Shown in pieces: positions 46,664 through 54,730 of a stretch of 64,000 nucleotides of DNA. Made by a program: the position numbers and the translations under genes. The stretch comes from Bradyrhizobium sp. AZCC 2176 (lineage in GTDB: Bacteria > Pseudomonadota > Alphaproteobacteria > Rhizobiales > Xanthobacteraceae): positions 5,855,501-5,919,500 of the forward strand of contig NZ_JAZHRX010000001.1 in assembly GCF_036924645.1 (NCBI RefSeq), given 5' to 3'. The notes under the pieces are model-generated. The model was not told the DNA's origin and did not search any database. It saw only the letters and a program-made list of their open reading frames with translations. The stretch's first letter is position 1. Every line of letters begins with the position of its first letter.

Positions 46664-47445
46664 GTGCGCTCCTCGCTGTCGGCGAACGAATAGGGCGGCC
46701 AGGGGCCCGTGATCTCGAGCGTCACGTGCGGGTTTTCGGCGCCCAGCCGCTGTGCACGGGCGGCGAGTTCTTCGGCGCGCCCGGCATCCACCAGGTAGGC
46801 TGCGTTGAATACATTTTCGCCTGGGGCAGCGGACAGCTCGGCGCTCTGCGTTCGGTGTTGGCGGCGATCGACGGCAAGCCCGGCGAGAACGGCGTCCATC
46901 TGCTCGGCCGCAGTGGTTGCGCGCCGCCACGCGTGCTGGCGCCGATCGCGCTGCTCGCGGCGGTTGCGCAGATAGTCCCTGCCCGCGCGCGCCGATCCGG
47001 ACCCGTCGGTTTTCTCAGCCACGGACATGGCGCCGGCAGATGCGCCCGCGTGCTGCACGTAGATCTTCACCCCCACCTCCACGCGGCCCGCGAATCGATC
47101 CAGCGTCTCGCGGAAGCGCCGGTACTCCCGGCGTAGCAACTGCGCAACGCGGTCGTCGGTGCGGTGAACGGTCGCGAGGCGGAACGGCAGCGTTGGTGTG
47201 CACGCGGCAACCGCCGCCACGACCCTGTGGTGCGCGCGTGCGATCACCTCTAGCTCCGCCAGCGTCTCCAGCCTGGCTCGCAGCGCGGTCTCGTCGGCGT
47301 CGGCAGGTGCAAGCGGACTGACCACGGCGACCAGATCTTGGTGGCGGACCAGGTGGATCGCGGCGCCGTCGACGCCGACGAGACCGGCCGCCTGGGTTGG
47401 ATTGAACGGGCGCGCGACCGCGTATGTATAGCTCGCCGTGCTCAT
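46660..47445 (-). CDS. gvpL: Gas vesicle protein GvpL/GvpF family (second copy)
   Basis: 261 residues. GvpF/L proteins line or nucleate the vesicle and bind GvpA. Family landmarks: N-terminal T-Y-A-V-A-R beta strand, H-L-V-R-H-Q-D-L-V-A-V-V-S near residue 31, L-P-F-R-L-A-T-V near 85, and the C-terminal N-A-A-Y-L-V-D and T-G-P-W-P-P-Y-S-F. The middle has a long basic helix, R-N-R-R-E-Q-R-D-R-R. It overlaps gvpJ and gvpS by four bases each. Whether it is called GvpF or GvpL depends on order; it is the copy behind gvpJ. Confidence 0.92.
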   Translation of the reverse strand: MSTASYTYAVARPFNPTQAAGLVGVDGAAIHLVRHQDLVAVVSPLAPADADETALRARLETLAELEVIARAHHRVVAAVAACTPTLPFRLATVHRTDDRVAQLLRREYRRFRETLDRFAGRVEVGVKIYVQHAGASAGAMSVAEKTDGSGSARAGRDYLRNRREQRDRRQHAWRRATTAAEQMDAVLAGLAVDRRQHRTQSAELSAAPGENVFNAAYLVDAGRAEELAARAQRLGAENPHVTLEITGPWPPYSFADSEERT

Positions 47446-47765
47446 CGCCGTGCCTCCAGAGTGGCGGTTTGCAGCGCCCTGACCTGCTTACGCAACCGCG
47501 CGTTCTCGGCCGCGAGCTGCCGCGGCCGAGGCTGGGAAAGCGCCGGATCGTGCTCCCACCAGTCGATCCCCATCGCCTTGGCCTTGTCCACCGACGCGAC
47601 CAACAGCCGGAGCTTGATGGTTAGAAGCTCGATGTCGAGCAGGTTGATCTTGATGTCGCCGGCGATGATCAGCCCCTTGTCCAGAACCCGCTCCAGAATG
47701 TCGGCCAGGTTCGGCGAAGCACCCTGGCGTCCGTGCCACTCCATCATGCGATCAGATTCAATCAT
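47442..47765 (-). CDS. gvpJ: Gas vesicle GvpA-family minor protein (GvpJ type)
   Basis: 107 residues. The GvpA-like fold covers residues about 18-62: L-A-D-I-L-E-R-V-L-D-K-G-L-I-I-A-G-D-I-K followed by D-I-E-L-L-T-I-K-L-R-L-L-V-A-S-V. The extended C-terminus (G-I-D-W-W-E-H-D-P, then a charged helix Q-L-A-A-E-N-A-R-L-R-K-Q) is typical for GvpJ/GvpM-like tip proteins. Two in-frame Met (residues 1 and 7) lie in a direct repeat TCATGCGATCA on the plus strand. Overlaps gvpG and gvpL by four bases. Confidence 0.9.
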   Translation of the reverse strand: MIESDRMMEWHGRQGASPNLADILERVLDKGLIIAGDIKINLLDIELLTIKLRLLVASVDKAKAMGIDWWEHDPALSQPRPRQLAAENARLRKQVRALQTATLEARR

Positions 47766-48013
47766 GCGATCATTCCTCGCTTTCGTCCCTCGTCCAGCCG
47801 GTCGAGGATCTCGTCCTCGCGTCGATCGAATTCCTCGGCATCGATCAACCCTTCATCCAGTTGCCGCGAAAGCTCGGCCAGCTCGCGCCGGATGGCTGCC
47901 GGGCCGCAATGCTGTTCGGCAGCGGCGTCGACGACCCGGTCGATGGTCCACAGCGCGAAGCGGGCCGGCGCGAGCGGCAGCAACAAGACATGCGACAGGA
48001 GTCCCACCGCCAC
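47762..48013 (-). CDS. gvpG: Gas vesicle protein GvpG
   Basis: 83 residues, GTG start at 48013. The family's hydrophobic N-terminus is seen as L-L-P-L-A-P-A-R-F-A-L-W-T-I-D-R-V-V, followed by a charged helix ending E-L-S-R-Q-L-D-E-G-L-I-D-A-E-E-F-D-R-R-E-D, which is characteristic for GvpG. It sits six bases behind gvpF and overlaps gvpJ by four. GvpG is needed for assembly, probably together with GvpF/L. Confidence 0.92.
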   Translation of the reverse strand: MAVGLLSHVLLLPLAPARFALWTIDRVVDAAAEQHCGPAAIRRELAELSRQLDEGLIDAEEFDRREDEILDRLDEGRKRGMIA

Positions 48014-48019
48014 GGCCCC

Positions 48020-48754
48020 TCACACGTCCGCTTCGTTGCCGACGAAGCTGTAAGGCGGCAAGGGCCCGTACAACTCGACGCTTGCGTAGCCGGGCAGCTC
48101 GCGGCGCAGCGGCGACAGGGCACCGTCGAAGTCCGCCCGGGCGCCGGACGCCACCAGGAACGATACGTTGACGAAGCAACCGTCGACCGGCGGGCCCCGA
48201 CGTATCTGCGCGGCATGTGGTTGCAGGCGGGCGATGACCTGGCCTGCGTCACGCGCGCGCCGCTCCGCAACGGCGGCGGCCACGTGCTCGCCGAACGCCA
48301 CCTTGTCCTGGTGGCGGCCGCCGTCTGCGGCGCGAAGTGCGTGATTCCGCGCACGTAACTCGTCGTTCTGAAGCAAGAGGTCGCGGAGAAGGGCTTCCTC
48401 CGCATGAATGCCTTTGACGTTGAGCTCGACATGGCCATCGATCCGGGACAGCAGGTCGCTATAGCGACGCGCCCCCGATCGAAGCTCCGTCTGCACGGCC
48501 TCGTCGTCGGGCGCGACCATCCCGAACCGCATCGGCAGCACGGTGCCGGCTGCATAGATTCGTCCGATGACCGCATCGTGCTTCACCAGATCGCGCCGCT
48601 TCGCGCGCAAGTTCTCCGGCGCGTCGCTAACCACCGCGACGAGATCCTGCTCGCGCACGAGCCGGAGGGCGGGAGCGTGCTCCCCGACCCCCACCGCCCC
48701 TTCGAGCGGTAGTGGGTGGGAGGCACGCGTGAAACAGTAGACGTAGCTGCTCAT
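48020..48754 (-). CDS. gvpF: Gas vesicle protein GvpF/GvpL family (first copy)
   Basis: 244 residues. The opening S-S-Y-V-Y-C-F-T-R-A, then L-V-R-E-Q-D-L-V-A-V-V-S-D-A-P near residue 32, V-L-P-M-R-F-G-M-V near 72, and the ending L-Y-G-P-L-P-P-Y-S-F-V identify a GvpF/L protein. It lies between gvpA and gvpG, the usual place of gvpF in actinobacterial clusters. It shares the general pattern of the second copy (46660-47445), so both are family paralogues rather than a recent duplication. Confidence 0.93.
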   Translation of the reverse strand: MSSYVYCFTRASHPLPLEGAVGVGEHAPALRLVREQDLVAVVSDAPENLRAKRRDLVKHDAVIGRIYAAGTVLPMRFGMVAPDDEAVQTELRSGARRYSDLLSRIDGHVELNVKGIHAEEALLRDLLLQNDELRARNHALRAADGGRHQDKVAFGEHVAAAVAERRARDAGQVIARLQPHAAQIRRGPPVDGCFVNVSFLVASGARADFDGALSPLRRELPGYASVELYGPLPPYSFVGNEADV

Positions 48755-48774
48755 CAGTCATCCTTTCCGTTGCG

Positions 48775-49089
48775 TCAGCCGATTTCCGTGCGCGCCCGGC
48801 CGGGTAGCTCGAGCGGCAGCGCGTTGTCGGGCAGCGAGCGGCCGATCCGGGGGCTGCTGCCGGTGAGATCGAGGCGGCCACACATCTCGGCGAAGCGCAG
48901 GTAAGCATCGACGCCGGCCACGACGACCCGCGCATCGATGGTGACCACCTCGAGGCCGATCACCGACACACGCACGAACACGTCGATGACCAGCCCGCGG
49001 TCCAGGATCAATTCAACGACTTTGTACAGCTCGCCCGACAATCTGCCACCGTTCGCTTGAGGCGTTTGAGTCATTGCTATTCCAGTCAT
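48775..49089 (-). CDS. gvpA: Gas vesicle major shell protein GvpA
   Basis: 104 residues from ATG 49089, which has GGAAGGAG about seven bases upstream. GvpA forms the ribbed gas-filled shell. The core is plain: V-E-L-I-L-D-R-G-L-V-I-D-V-F-V-R-V-S-V near residues 25-43, then I-G-L-E-V-V-T-I-D-A-R-V-V-V-A and G-V-D-A-Y-L-R-F-A-E. It has a longer C-terminal tail than cyanobacterial GvpA, with a Pro/Leu-rich end. First gene of the operon gvpA-F-G-J-L-S-K. An ATG at 49074 is an alternative start. Confidence 0.95.
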   Translation of the reverse strand: MTGIAMTQTPQANGGRLSGELYKVVELILDRGLVIDVFVRVSVIGLEVVTIDARVVVAGVDAYLRFAEMCGRLDLTGSSPRIGRSLPDNALPLELPGRARTEIG

Positions 49090-49098
49090 ACGGTTTGC

Positions 49099-49132
49099 TC
49101 CTTCCGGAAAACACGATCTGTCCTTCCGGAAA
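49099..49132 (-). promoter_or_regulatory. Tandem TTCCGGAA palindromes ahead of gvpA
   Basis: The 12-mer TCCTTCCGGAAA occurs at 49099-49110 and again at 49121-49132, start to start 22 bases, about two helical turns. Each contains the palindrome TTCCGGAA. The gvpA-proximal copy also carries the gvpA ribosome site (GGAAGGA on the minus strand). It could be an operator pair, a translational control site, or a simple duplication. Confidence 0.4.
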
Positions 49133-49727
49133 CTGATACGCGCATAGCTTCGCAATGGTTTCAAAACGAGGACGTAAGCCGCGTCGCCTCGCGCTGCCGC
49201 ATCCGCTCGCCGCCAATTTTTCACTGTCAGCGCAAAGGGTTTCCGTGGGGCCTTTCTGCCGAGGCAGGCATAACGCGGCGCCGCCCGCCGGGCTGCCAAA
49301 ATTGGACTCGAAGGGATCGAGATCCACGGAGCGCATGGTCATCTGCTCCATCAGTTCCCTCGCCCATCGCCAATTACCGTAGTCAGTCGCGTACGGTTTT
49401 AATCGTAAGTTCAAAGATCATGTCGCAGCCAAACTTCCAATCGGGGCGTCGCGCCTTGGCGCTCTCAGGTGGACTCCGATGCAACCAGGAAAATCGGCGG
49501 TTTGACTCGAATGGAACCAGAGTGGACTCGAATGCAGCGGCGAAACAGCCGGTGAACATCTCCGTTTTTTGCTGCCGAGGCTCAGATCCAAACAGAAACG
49601 ACCCGGCATTCCCCAATCTGCATTGGAGCTCGCCGATTTCATCGCTGGTAGGAACCCTGGTTTCCCGCCCACAATGCAGCGTCCAAGCGGCGCCTGGGTT
49701 CGAAGCCGCTGCTACGGGAGGCATGTC
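49133..49727. other. 595-bp region upstream of gvpA and of the M24 peptidase
   Basis: Divergent spacer that should hold the gvp promoter (minus) and the peptidase promoter (plus). The sequence T-GGACTCGAA or a one-base variant occurs three times (49303-49312, 49502-49511, 49523-49532). A minus-strand frame (49013-49414) opens with [19 protein letters not shown], which looks protein-like, but the rest does not, so it may be a gene remnant. No integrase or transposase recognised. Confidence 0.45.
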
Positions 49728-50930
49728 ATGCAAGAACACATCAGCCGTCCAAACAAACCTAGCGCCATTCCATTCGATACCGCCAAGCTCGACTTGCTGA
49801 TGGAAGCGGCTGGCCTCGACATCCTGGTCGCAACCTCGAAGCACAATGTCCAGTACCTGCTCGGCGCCGAACGCGCGATCTTCTTCGATTACATGGACGC
49901 GCTCGGGGTCAGCCGTTACTTGCCAGTCGTGATCTATCCGAAAGGCGCGCCTGACAAGGCGGCCTATATCGGTCACCGGTTGGAGGCCCACCAGCGGGCC
50001 GTCGCGCCGCTGTGGGTTCCGCAGGTTCGCACCGAAGGAAACGGATCGGTGGATGCCATTTCGACAGCGGCCGGCCTGATCAAGGACGCCGGCGTGCCGA
50101 TGAAGCGGATCGGCGTCGAGATGCCGTTCCTGCCGATGGATGCCGGCAGGGCTCTTTCGGACGCCCTGCCCGATAGCGAGATCAAGGATGCGCTGTTGGT
50201 GCTCGAGCGCCTGCGTGCCGTGAAGTCGCCGGCGGAATTGGTCAAGCTAAAGAAGGCATCGGAATTGGTGATCCAATCCATGGTCGAGGTCATCGAGAAC
50301 CATGGCGTGGGCACCACCAAGCAGCAGCTTTCCGATGCGCTGAAGATTGCGGAGGTGAAGCGCGGATTGACGTTCGAGTATTGCCTGCTGGCTTGCGGCT
50401 CCAGCCACAACCGGGCGCCGTCCGCCCAGCGCTGGGAGAATGGTGACGTGCTGTCGCTGGATTCCGGCGGCAACTATCACGGCTATATCGGCGACCTCGC
50501 GCGGATGGCGGTGCTGGGCGAACCGGACAGCGAGCTCAAGGACCTGCTGGCCGAAATCGAAGCCATCCAGCGCGCCGCGTTCGCTGCAGTTCGGCCGGGT
50601 GCCATGGGCGGTGAAATCTATGTCGCAGCCGAGAGGGAGCTGGCACGGTCCAGCCAGCGCGCCTGCACCGACTTTCTTGCTCACGGCATGGGGCTGGTCA
50701 GCCATGAGGCCCCTCGCCTGACGGCCAAGGGTCCCATTCCCTACGATGACCCGGACGCGCGCCGGCCCTTGGAGCCCGGCATGGTGGTGTCGATCGAGAC
50801 GACGATGAAACACCCGCGCCGCGGCTTCATCAAACTGGAGGACACGGTGGCAGTGACGGCAACAGGTTACGAGATATTTGGCGAAGGCAGCCGCGGCTGG
50901 AACATCGGCGGCAGTGCACCGGCGCAGTGA
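49728..50930 (+). CDS. M24 family metallopeptidase (Xaa-Pro aminopeptidase/creatinase fold)
   Basis: 400 residues from ATG 49728 with GGGAGG before it; the frame upstream is not coding-like. It has an N-terminal creatinase-like domain (1-165) and a C-terminal pita-bread domain. Metal ligands appear as D-S-G-G near residue 245 and D-L-A-R-M near 255, H-G-M-G-L-V-S-H near 322, E-T-T near 355 and L-E-D-T near 371. It cleaves N-terminal residues before proline or related amide bonds. Single gene. Confidence 0.9.
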   Translation: MQEHISRPNKPSAIPFDTAKLDLLMEAAGLDILVATSKHNVQYLLGAERAIFFDYMDALGVSRYLPVVIYPKGAPDKAAYIGHRLEAHQRAVAPLWVPQVRTEGNGSVDAISTAAGLIKDAGVPMKRIGVEMPFLPMDAGRALSDALPDSEIKDALLVLERLRAVKSPAELVKLKKASELVIQSMVEVIENHGVGTTKQQLSDALKIAEVKRGLTFEYCLLACGSSHNRAPSAQRWENGDVLSLDSGGNYHGYIGDLARMAVLGEPDSELKDLLAEIEAIQRAAFAAVRPGAMGGEIYVAAERELARSSQRACTDFLAHGMGLVSHEAPRLTAKGPIPYDDPDARRPLEPGMVVSIETTMKHPRRGFIKLEDTVAVTATGYEIFGEGSRGWNIGGSAPAQ

Positions 50931-50965
50931 GGCCGTTCGGCATCAAGGCGCCGCCACAAGGCAAA

Positions 50966-51343
50966 TCAGGTTTTCTCTACCGCGCCGCCCGCCTCCAGCC
51001 AGCCCTTGAAGCCGCCGAGATTGCGCACGTTGGAATAACCCATTTCCTTGAGGGTCTTGCCGACGAGCGCTGAGCGGCCACCTGAAGCGCAATACGCGAT
51101 CACGGTCTTGGCGCGGTCGAAGGCCGCGTCGTGCATCGCCGAGGCCGGATCGGCCCGGAACTCAACAAGTCCGCGCGGCACGGCAAGAGCGCCCGGCACC
51201 TTGCCCGAAGTTGCCACCTCCGCCGGCTCCCGAACGTCAAGGAACAGCACGTCAGCCCTCCCCAGCAATCCCTTGGCTTCATCTGGACTGATACGCGGCA
51301 CTTCGGCATCGGCTTCAGCCAGCATTGCCTGGACTGTTTTCAT
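50966..51343 (-). CDS. Rhodanese-like domain protein
   Basis: 125 residues from ATG 51343, which has GGGAGGGA upstream. One rhodanese domain: L-F-L-D-V-R-E-P-A-E-V near residue 34, active-site loop Y-C-A-S-G-G-R-S near 88 with the persulfide Cys, and the final G-G-F-K-G-W. Such proteins move sulfane sulfur; no partner is obvious here. Convergent with the M24 peptidase gene. Confidence 0.92.
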   Translation of the reverse strand: MKTVQAMLAEADAEVPRISPDEAKGLLGRADVLFLDVREPAEVATSGKVPGALAVPRGLVEFRADPASAMHDAAFDRAKTVIAYCASGGRSALVGKTLKEMGYSNVRNLGGFKGWLEAGGAVEKT

Positions 51344-51517
51344 TTCTGTTCCCTCCCTGGACGCGTAATGCGAAGTCAATCGCGACCGCACAATTGCGGC
51401 CACGGAATATAGCCTTTTGGATTGGATTTCGTTCGACCGAAATCCTTGAGGAGTCCGCCATTTTTTCGTGACACCGCTGCGGCGCGAGCCACGCCAGGCG
51501 ATGTTGCGGTCGTGAAA

Positions 51518-51685
51518 TTAGCCGTCCGTCCCGATCAGGCCCAATTGCATCTCGGCTGGCGCCGGCGCCGGGAGGATAGCACGACGATCAAAGAGAACAA
51601 CCCGGTTACGTCCCTGCCCCTTGGCCTGGTAAAGCGCAGCGTCGGCGGCGGCAACCAGCACGCCTCTGGCGACATGGAGCGGCAT
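51518..51685 (-). pseudogene. C-terminal remnant of a GGDEF (diguanylate cyclase) protein
   Basis: The minus-strand frame reads V-L-V-A-A-A-D-A-A-L-Y-Q-A-K-G-Q-G-R-N-R-V, the typical last helix of GGDEF domains (A-D-x-A-L-Y-x-A-K-x-x-G-R-N). About 27 further residues to a TAA follow. No GGEEF motif or upstream part is present; sequence before 51661 is unrelated. A deletion has left only the tail of the gene, next to the enoyl-CoA hydratase stop. Confidence 0.7.
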
Positions 51686-51726
51686 TGCCGGTTAGCTTTG
51701 CGTTGGCGCAGTCCAAAACATTTGCA

Positions 51727-52533
51727 CTATCTCCCCTTAAACCGCGGCTTGCGGCGCTCCAGAAACGCCGCGACACCCTCCTTATGGTCCTCGCTCATGC
51801 TCGCCAGCGCAAACTGGTCGACGTCCATATGGCTCGCCAGGTCGTCCAGCGCGTGCGCCAGACGGTTGACCGTCAGCTTGGTCATGGCGACCGACAGCGG
51901 CGGCTGGGCCGCGACCTTGGCAGCGAGCACCATCGCGGCATCGAAGACCTTGCCGGGATCGGCCACCTCCTCCACCAGGCGCCATTCGTAGGCTTCAGTG
52001 GCCGAGATGCGCTGGTCGGCCAGGATCACGGCCTGCTTGGTGCGGGCCGGTCCCATCAGGTGCAACATCCGCGGCACGCTTTGCCAGCTCATGTTCATGC
52101 CAAGGCCGATCTCAGGCACGCGCATGTGGGCGTCGCGGGCCATCACGCGGAAGTCCAGCGCGACAGCGAGCGCGACGCCGCCGCCGACACAAAATCCCTC
52201 GATGGCGCCGATGGTGATTTGCTCCATATCCTGCCAGGCCCGTGTCAGCCGCGGTCCAAGTTTCAGGTGCCGGCGCAGCGTGCCGAGATCCATGGACTTG
52301 CGGGACCGGCCTTCAGGATCCTTCAGGTCAAAACCCGCGCTGAACGATTTGGCGCCGCCCGTGAGCACCACGACCGAAGTTTCGCCGTCATCCTCAAAGC
52401 TTCGGGCGGCGTCAGTGAGCTGGCGCATCGCCTCCGGCGACATTGCATTGATGCCGTCACCGCGGTCGAAACGCACGACCGCGATGCGGCCGTCCGGTCC
52501 CAGGCCCTTCTCGATCTTTACGAACTCCGCCAA
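51727..52533 (-). CDS. Enoyl-CoA hydratase/isomerase family protein
   Basis: 268-residue crotonase-fold enzyme that hydrates or isomerises acyl-CoA thioesters in beta-oxidation-like pathways. Landmarks: oxyanion block G-G-A-K-S-F-S-A-G-F-D-L-K near residue 60, G-F-C-V-G-G-G-V-A-L-A-V-A-L-D-F-R near 113, and M-N-M-S-W-Q-S-V-P near 147. The catalytic Glu positions of classic hydratases are not both evident, so it may be another crotonase type. The GGDEF remnant lies behind it and the MFS gene is divergent. Confidence 0.88.
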   Translation of the reverse strand: MAEFVKIEKGLGPDGRIAVVRFDRGDGINAMSPEAMRQLTDAARSFEDDGETSVVVLTGGAKSFSAGFDLKDPEGRSRKSMDLGTLRRHLKLGPRLTRAWQDMEQITIGAIEGFCVGGGVALAVALDFRVMARDAHMRVPEIGLGMNMSWQSVPRMLHLMGPARTKQAVILADQRISATEAYEWRLVEEVADPGKVFDAAMVLAAKVAAQPPLSVAMTKLTVNRLAHALDDLASHMDVDQFALASMSEDHKEGVAAFLERRKPRFKGR

Positions 52534-52680
52534 TGCATTGCTCCCTGTCCGTGATTTTCCCGAACTCTAGCGCAGAAATAAATTCGGCGGACCAGTATCT
52601 TCCGCGCCTTTCCATTCGTCTTGTCCGAGAAAACCGCATCCGCATCGCGTGGAGCGGATCGAACAAGGAGCATTTTACGC

Positions 52681-53898
52681 ATGGGATCGTCATATCGCTG
52701 GGTGATCGTCGGCGTGGGCGCGCTGATGACGTGCGTCGGCATCGGCGCAATGTTCTCGCTCGCCGTGTATCTGGAGCCGATGTCCACGGAAACGGGCTGG
52801 TCACGCGCCGGAATCTCGGGCGCGATGACCATCGACTTCCTGACAATGGGGATAGCCGGTTTCGCGTGGGGAGCGGCGAGCGACAGGTTTGGGACACGCC
52901 CCGTCGTCCTGGGCGGCGCCCTGCTCCTCGGCCTTGGCCTGTTTCTCGCCAGCCGCGCGACATCGCTGATCGAATTCCAGCTCACCTATGGCATTCTCGT
53001 CGGCCTTGCCGCGGGCGCCTTCTTCGCGCCGATGATCGCTGCCGCGACGGTTTGGTTCGACAACAACCGCAGCCTCGCAGTGTCGCTGGTTTCCGCAGGA
53101 ATGGGCGTTGCGCCGATGACGATCTCGCCATTCGCGCGCTGGCTGATCTCGACCTACGACTGGCGCACCGCGATGATGACCGTTGGCTTGATGGCGTGGG
53201 CTTTGCTGATCCCAGCCGCGCTGTTGGTGCGGCAGGCGCCGAAGGTAACTGCGTCGGGTGCGCCCGCAAAAGGCGCTGCCGGCGATCCCGGAGCCGGATG
53301 GTCCGTCGCCCATGCGCTGCGCTCGCCGCAGTTCCTGGTGCTGGCGCTGACGTTCTTCGCCTGCTGCGCCGCGCATTCGGGGCCGATCTTCCACATGGTC
53401 AGCTACGCGATGCTCTGCGGCATCCCGGCGATGACCGCGGTCAGCATCTATAGCGTGGAAGGCCTGTCCGGGCTGGGCGGCCGCCTCCTTCTCGGCATTC
53501 TGGCTGACCGGCTCGGCGCGAAGCGGGTTCTGATCGGCGGGCTGCTGGTGCAGGCGTTGGCGATTGGAACCTATCTCTATGTGAGCAAATTGGGCGAGTT
53601 CTATGCGCTCGCGATCGTCTTCGGAACAGCCTATGGCGGCGTGATGCCGCTCTACGCCGTGCTTGCCCGCGAATATTTTGGGCCCCGGATCATGGGAACG
53701 GTGTTCGGCGCCGCCACCATGGTATCGAGCCTCGGCATGGCGTTAGGCCCCTGGGCCGGCGGCATGATCTTCGACACCTTCCAGGACTATCACTGGTTGT
53801 ACATCGGCGCGCTCAGCGTTGGCCTCGGCGCCATGGCGATTGCGCTCGCCTTCCCGCCGCTGCCTTCGAAAGCCCGCGAAAGGCTGCAACCGGCTTGA
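52681..53898 (+). CDS. MFS transporter (OFA/monocarboxylate-like)
   Basis: 405-residue, 12-helix permease. ATG 52681 is chosen because AAGGAG precedes it. The loop 2-3 motif is G-A-A-S-D-R-F-G-T-R-P near residue 63, and the matching loop 8-9 motif is L-A-D-R-L-G-A-K-R near 277. The opening Y-R-W-V-I-V-G-V-G and E-P-M-S-T-E-T-G-W-S-R resemble oxalate/formate and monocarboxylate transporters. It may import organic acids. It ends just before the convergent envelope-protein gene. Confidence 0.9.
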   Translation: MGSSYRWVIVGVGALMTCVGIGAMFSLAVYLEPMSTETGWSRAGISGAMTIDFLTMGIAGFAWGAASDRFGTRPVVLGGALLLGLGLFLASRATSLIEFQLTYGILVGLAAGAFFAPMIAAATVWFDNNRSLAVSLVSAGMGVAPMTISPFARWLISTYDWRTAMMTVGLMAWALLIPAALLVRQAPKVTASGAPAKGAAGDPGAGWSVAHALRSPQFLVLALTFFACCAAHSGPIFHMVSYAMLCGIPAMTAVSIYSVEGLSGLGGRLLLGILADRLGAKRVLIGGLLVQALAIGTYLYVSKLGEFYALAIVFGTAYGGVMPLYAVLAREYFGPRIMGTVFGAATMVSSLGMALGPWAGGMIFDTFQDYHWLYIGALSVGLGAMAIALAFPPLPSKARERLQPA

Positions 53899-53906
53899 AC
53901 GCAAGC

Positions 53907-54668
53907 TTACAGATGGCCCGTGCGATGGTGCTCCGGCTTGCCGCCGGGCACCGGGAAGCGGATCGTGGTGCCGAGCGTGATCCAGTTGGCGTTCTCGCCC
54001 GAGATGTTGCGGCCGTAGATCAGGTCGACGGAGAAAATCTCGTTCGGCCGGTAACGCACGCCGGTCTGAAATCGCGGCTGGACCACGCTTGGCGTATCCG
54101 ATTGTCCCGCCTGCCCAAAGGCTTCGATGGTCCACTGCAAGGTTTCCGTGAACTTCCAGTCGAAGCCGATGCCGTACGCCAGATAATGGCGATCGACGCT
54201 GCGATCCCACAGCCAGCCGCCGTTGAAATTGAGGCGCATGTTTTCGTTGAGCCGAAACGTCGCCGGCACGACCGCAAAGGCGGTGAGGTTCTCGCCAGTC
54301 AAGGCGTCAAAGGAACCGCCGGCATAAAAGGAAAAACCGAGCCTTCCGATGCCGGTCGGCACGATGTTCATCTTGGCTTTCGGCTGGATCGAGGTGTTCC
54401 ACTCGGCGTCGCTGCGCGCGCGGTTGGTGAGCATGCTGAGTTCGACCGGCTTGAACGGGTTGATCACACAGGACGGGTTCGCCACAGCCGAAAAATCGGT
54501 GTTGGACGCGGCCGACAGCCAGCTCTCGATCTTGCATGATCCGGTTTCGGAAATGTCGGCGGCATCGACCGCATAGGCACCGTTGGCTGCGCACGCCTCC
54601 CCGGCCGCAAGCCAGCCCAAAATGGCCGCCGCGAATGCTATTGCCGTGCACCCTGCCCTGATCCCCAT
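53907..54668 (-). CDS. Envelope protein, putative outer-membrane beta barrel
   Basis: 253 residues with a signal peptide (IAFAAAILGWLAAGEACA). The mature protein has many alternating strands such as MRLNFNGGWLWDRS, YLAYGIGFDWKF and FQTGVRYRPNEIFSVDLIYG, and ends in a short H-rich tail (P-E-H-H-R-T-G-H-L). Pairs of Cys near residues 45 and 67 may bridge. The pattern suggests a barrel outer-membrane protein. Divergent from nthA with 62 bases between. Confidence 0.65.
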   Translation of the reverse strand: MGIRAGCTAIAFAAAILGWLAAGEACAANGAYAVDAADISETGSCKIESWLSAASNTDFSAVANPSCVINPFKPVELSMLTNRARSDAEWNTSIQPKAKMNIVPTGIGRLGFSFYAGGSFDALTGENLTAFAVVPATFRLNENMRLNFNGGWLWDRSVDRHYLAYGIGFDWKFTETLQWTIEAFGQAGQSDTPSVVQPRFQTGVRYRPNEIFSVDLIYGRNISGENANWITLGTTIRFPVPGGKPEHHRTGHL

Positions 54669-54730
54669 TGGGAAATGCTAGCAGAGTCTCTGCCTCGACA
54701 TAGCCCGGATTTTGCGCCTATCCTGACGGC

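Noticed and set aside
49013-49414. Minus-strand frame with a protein-like start ([19 protein letters not shown])
   Set aside because: Overlaps gvpA in another frame and loses protein character quickly; kept only as a possible remnant in the spacer description.
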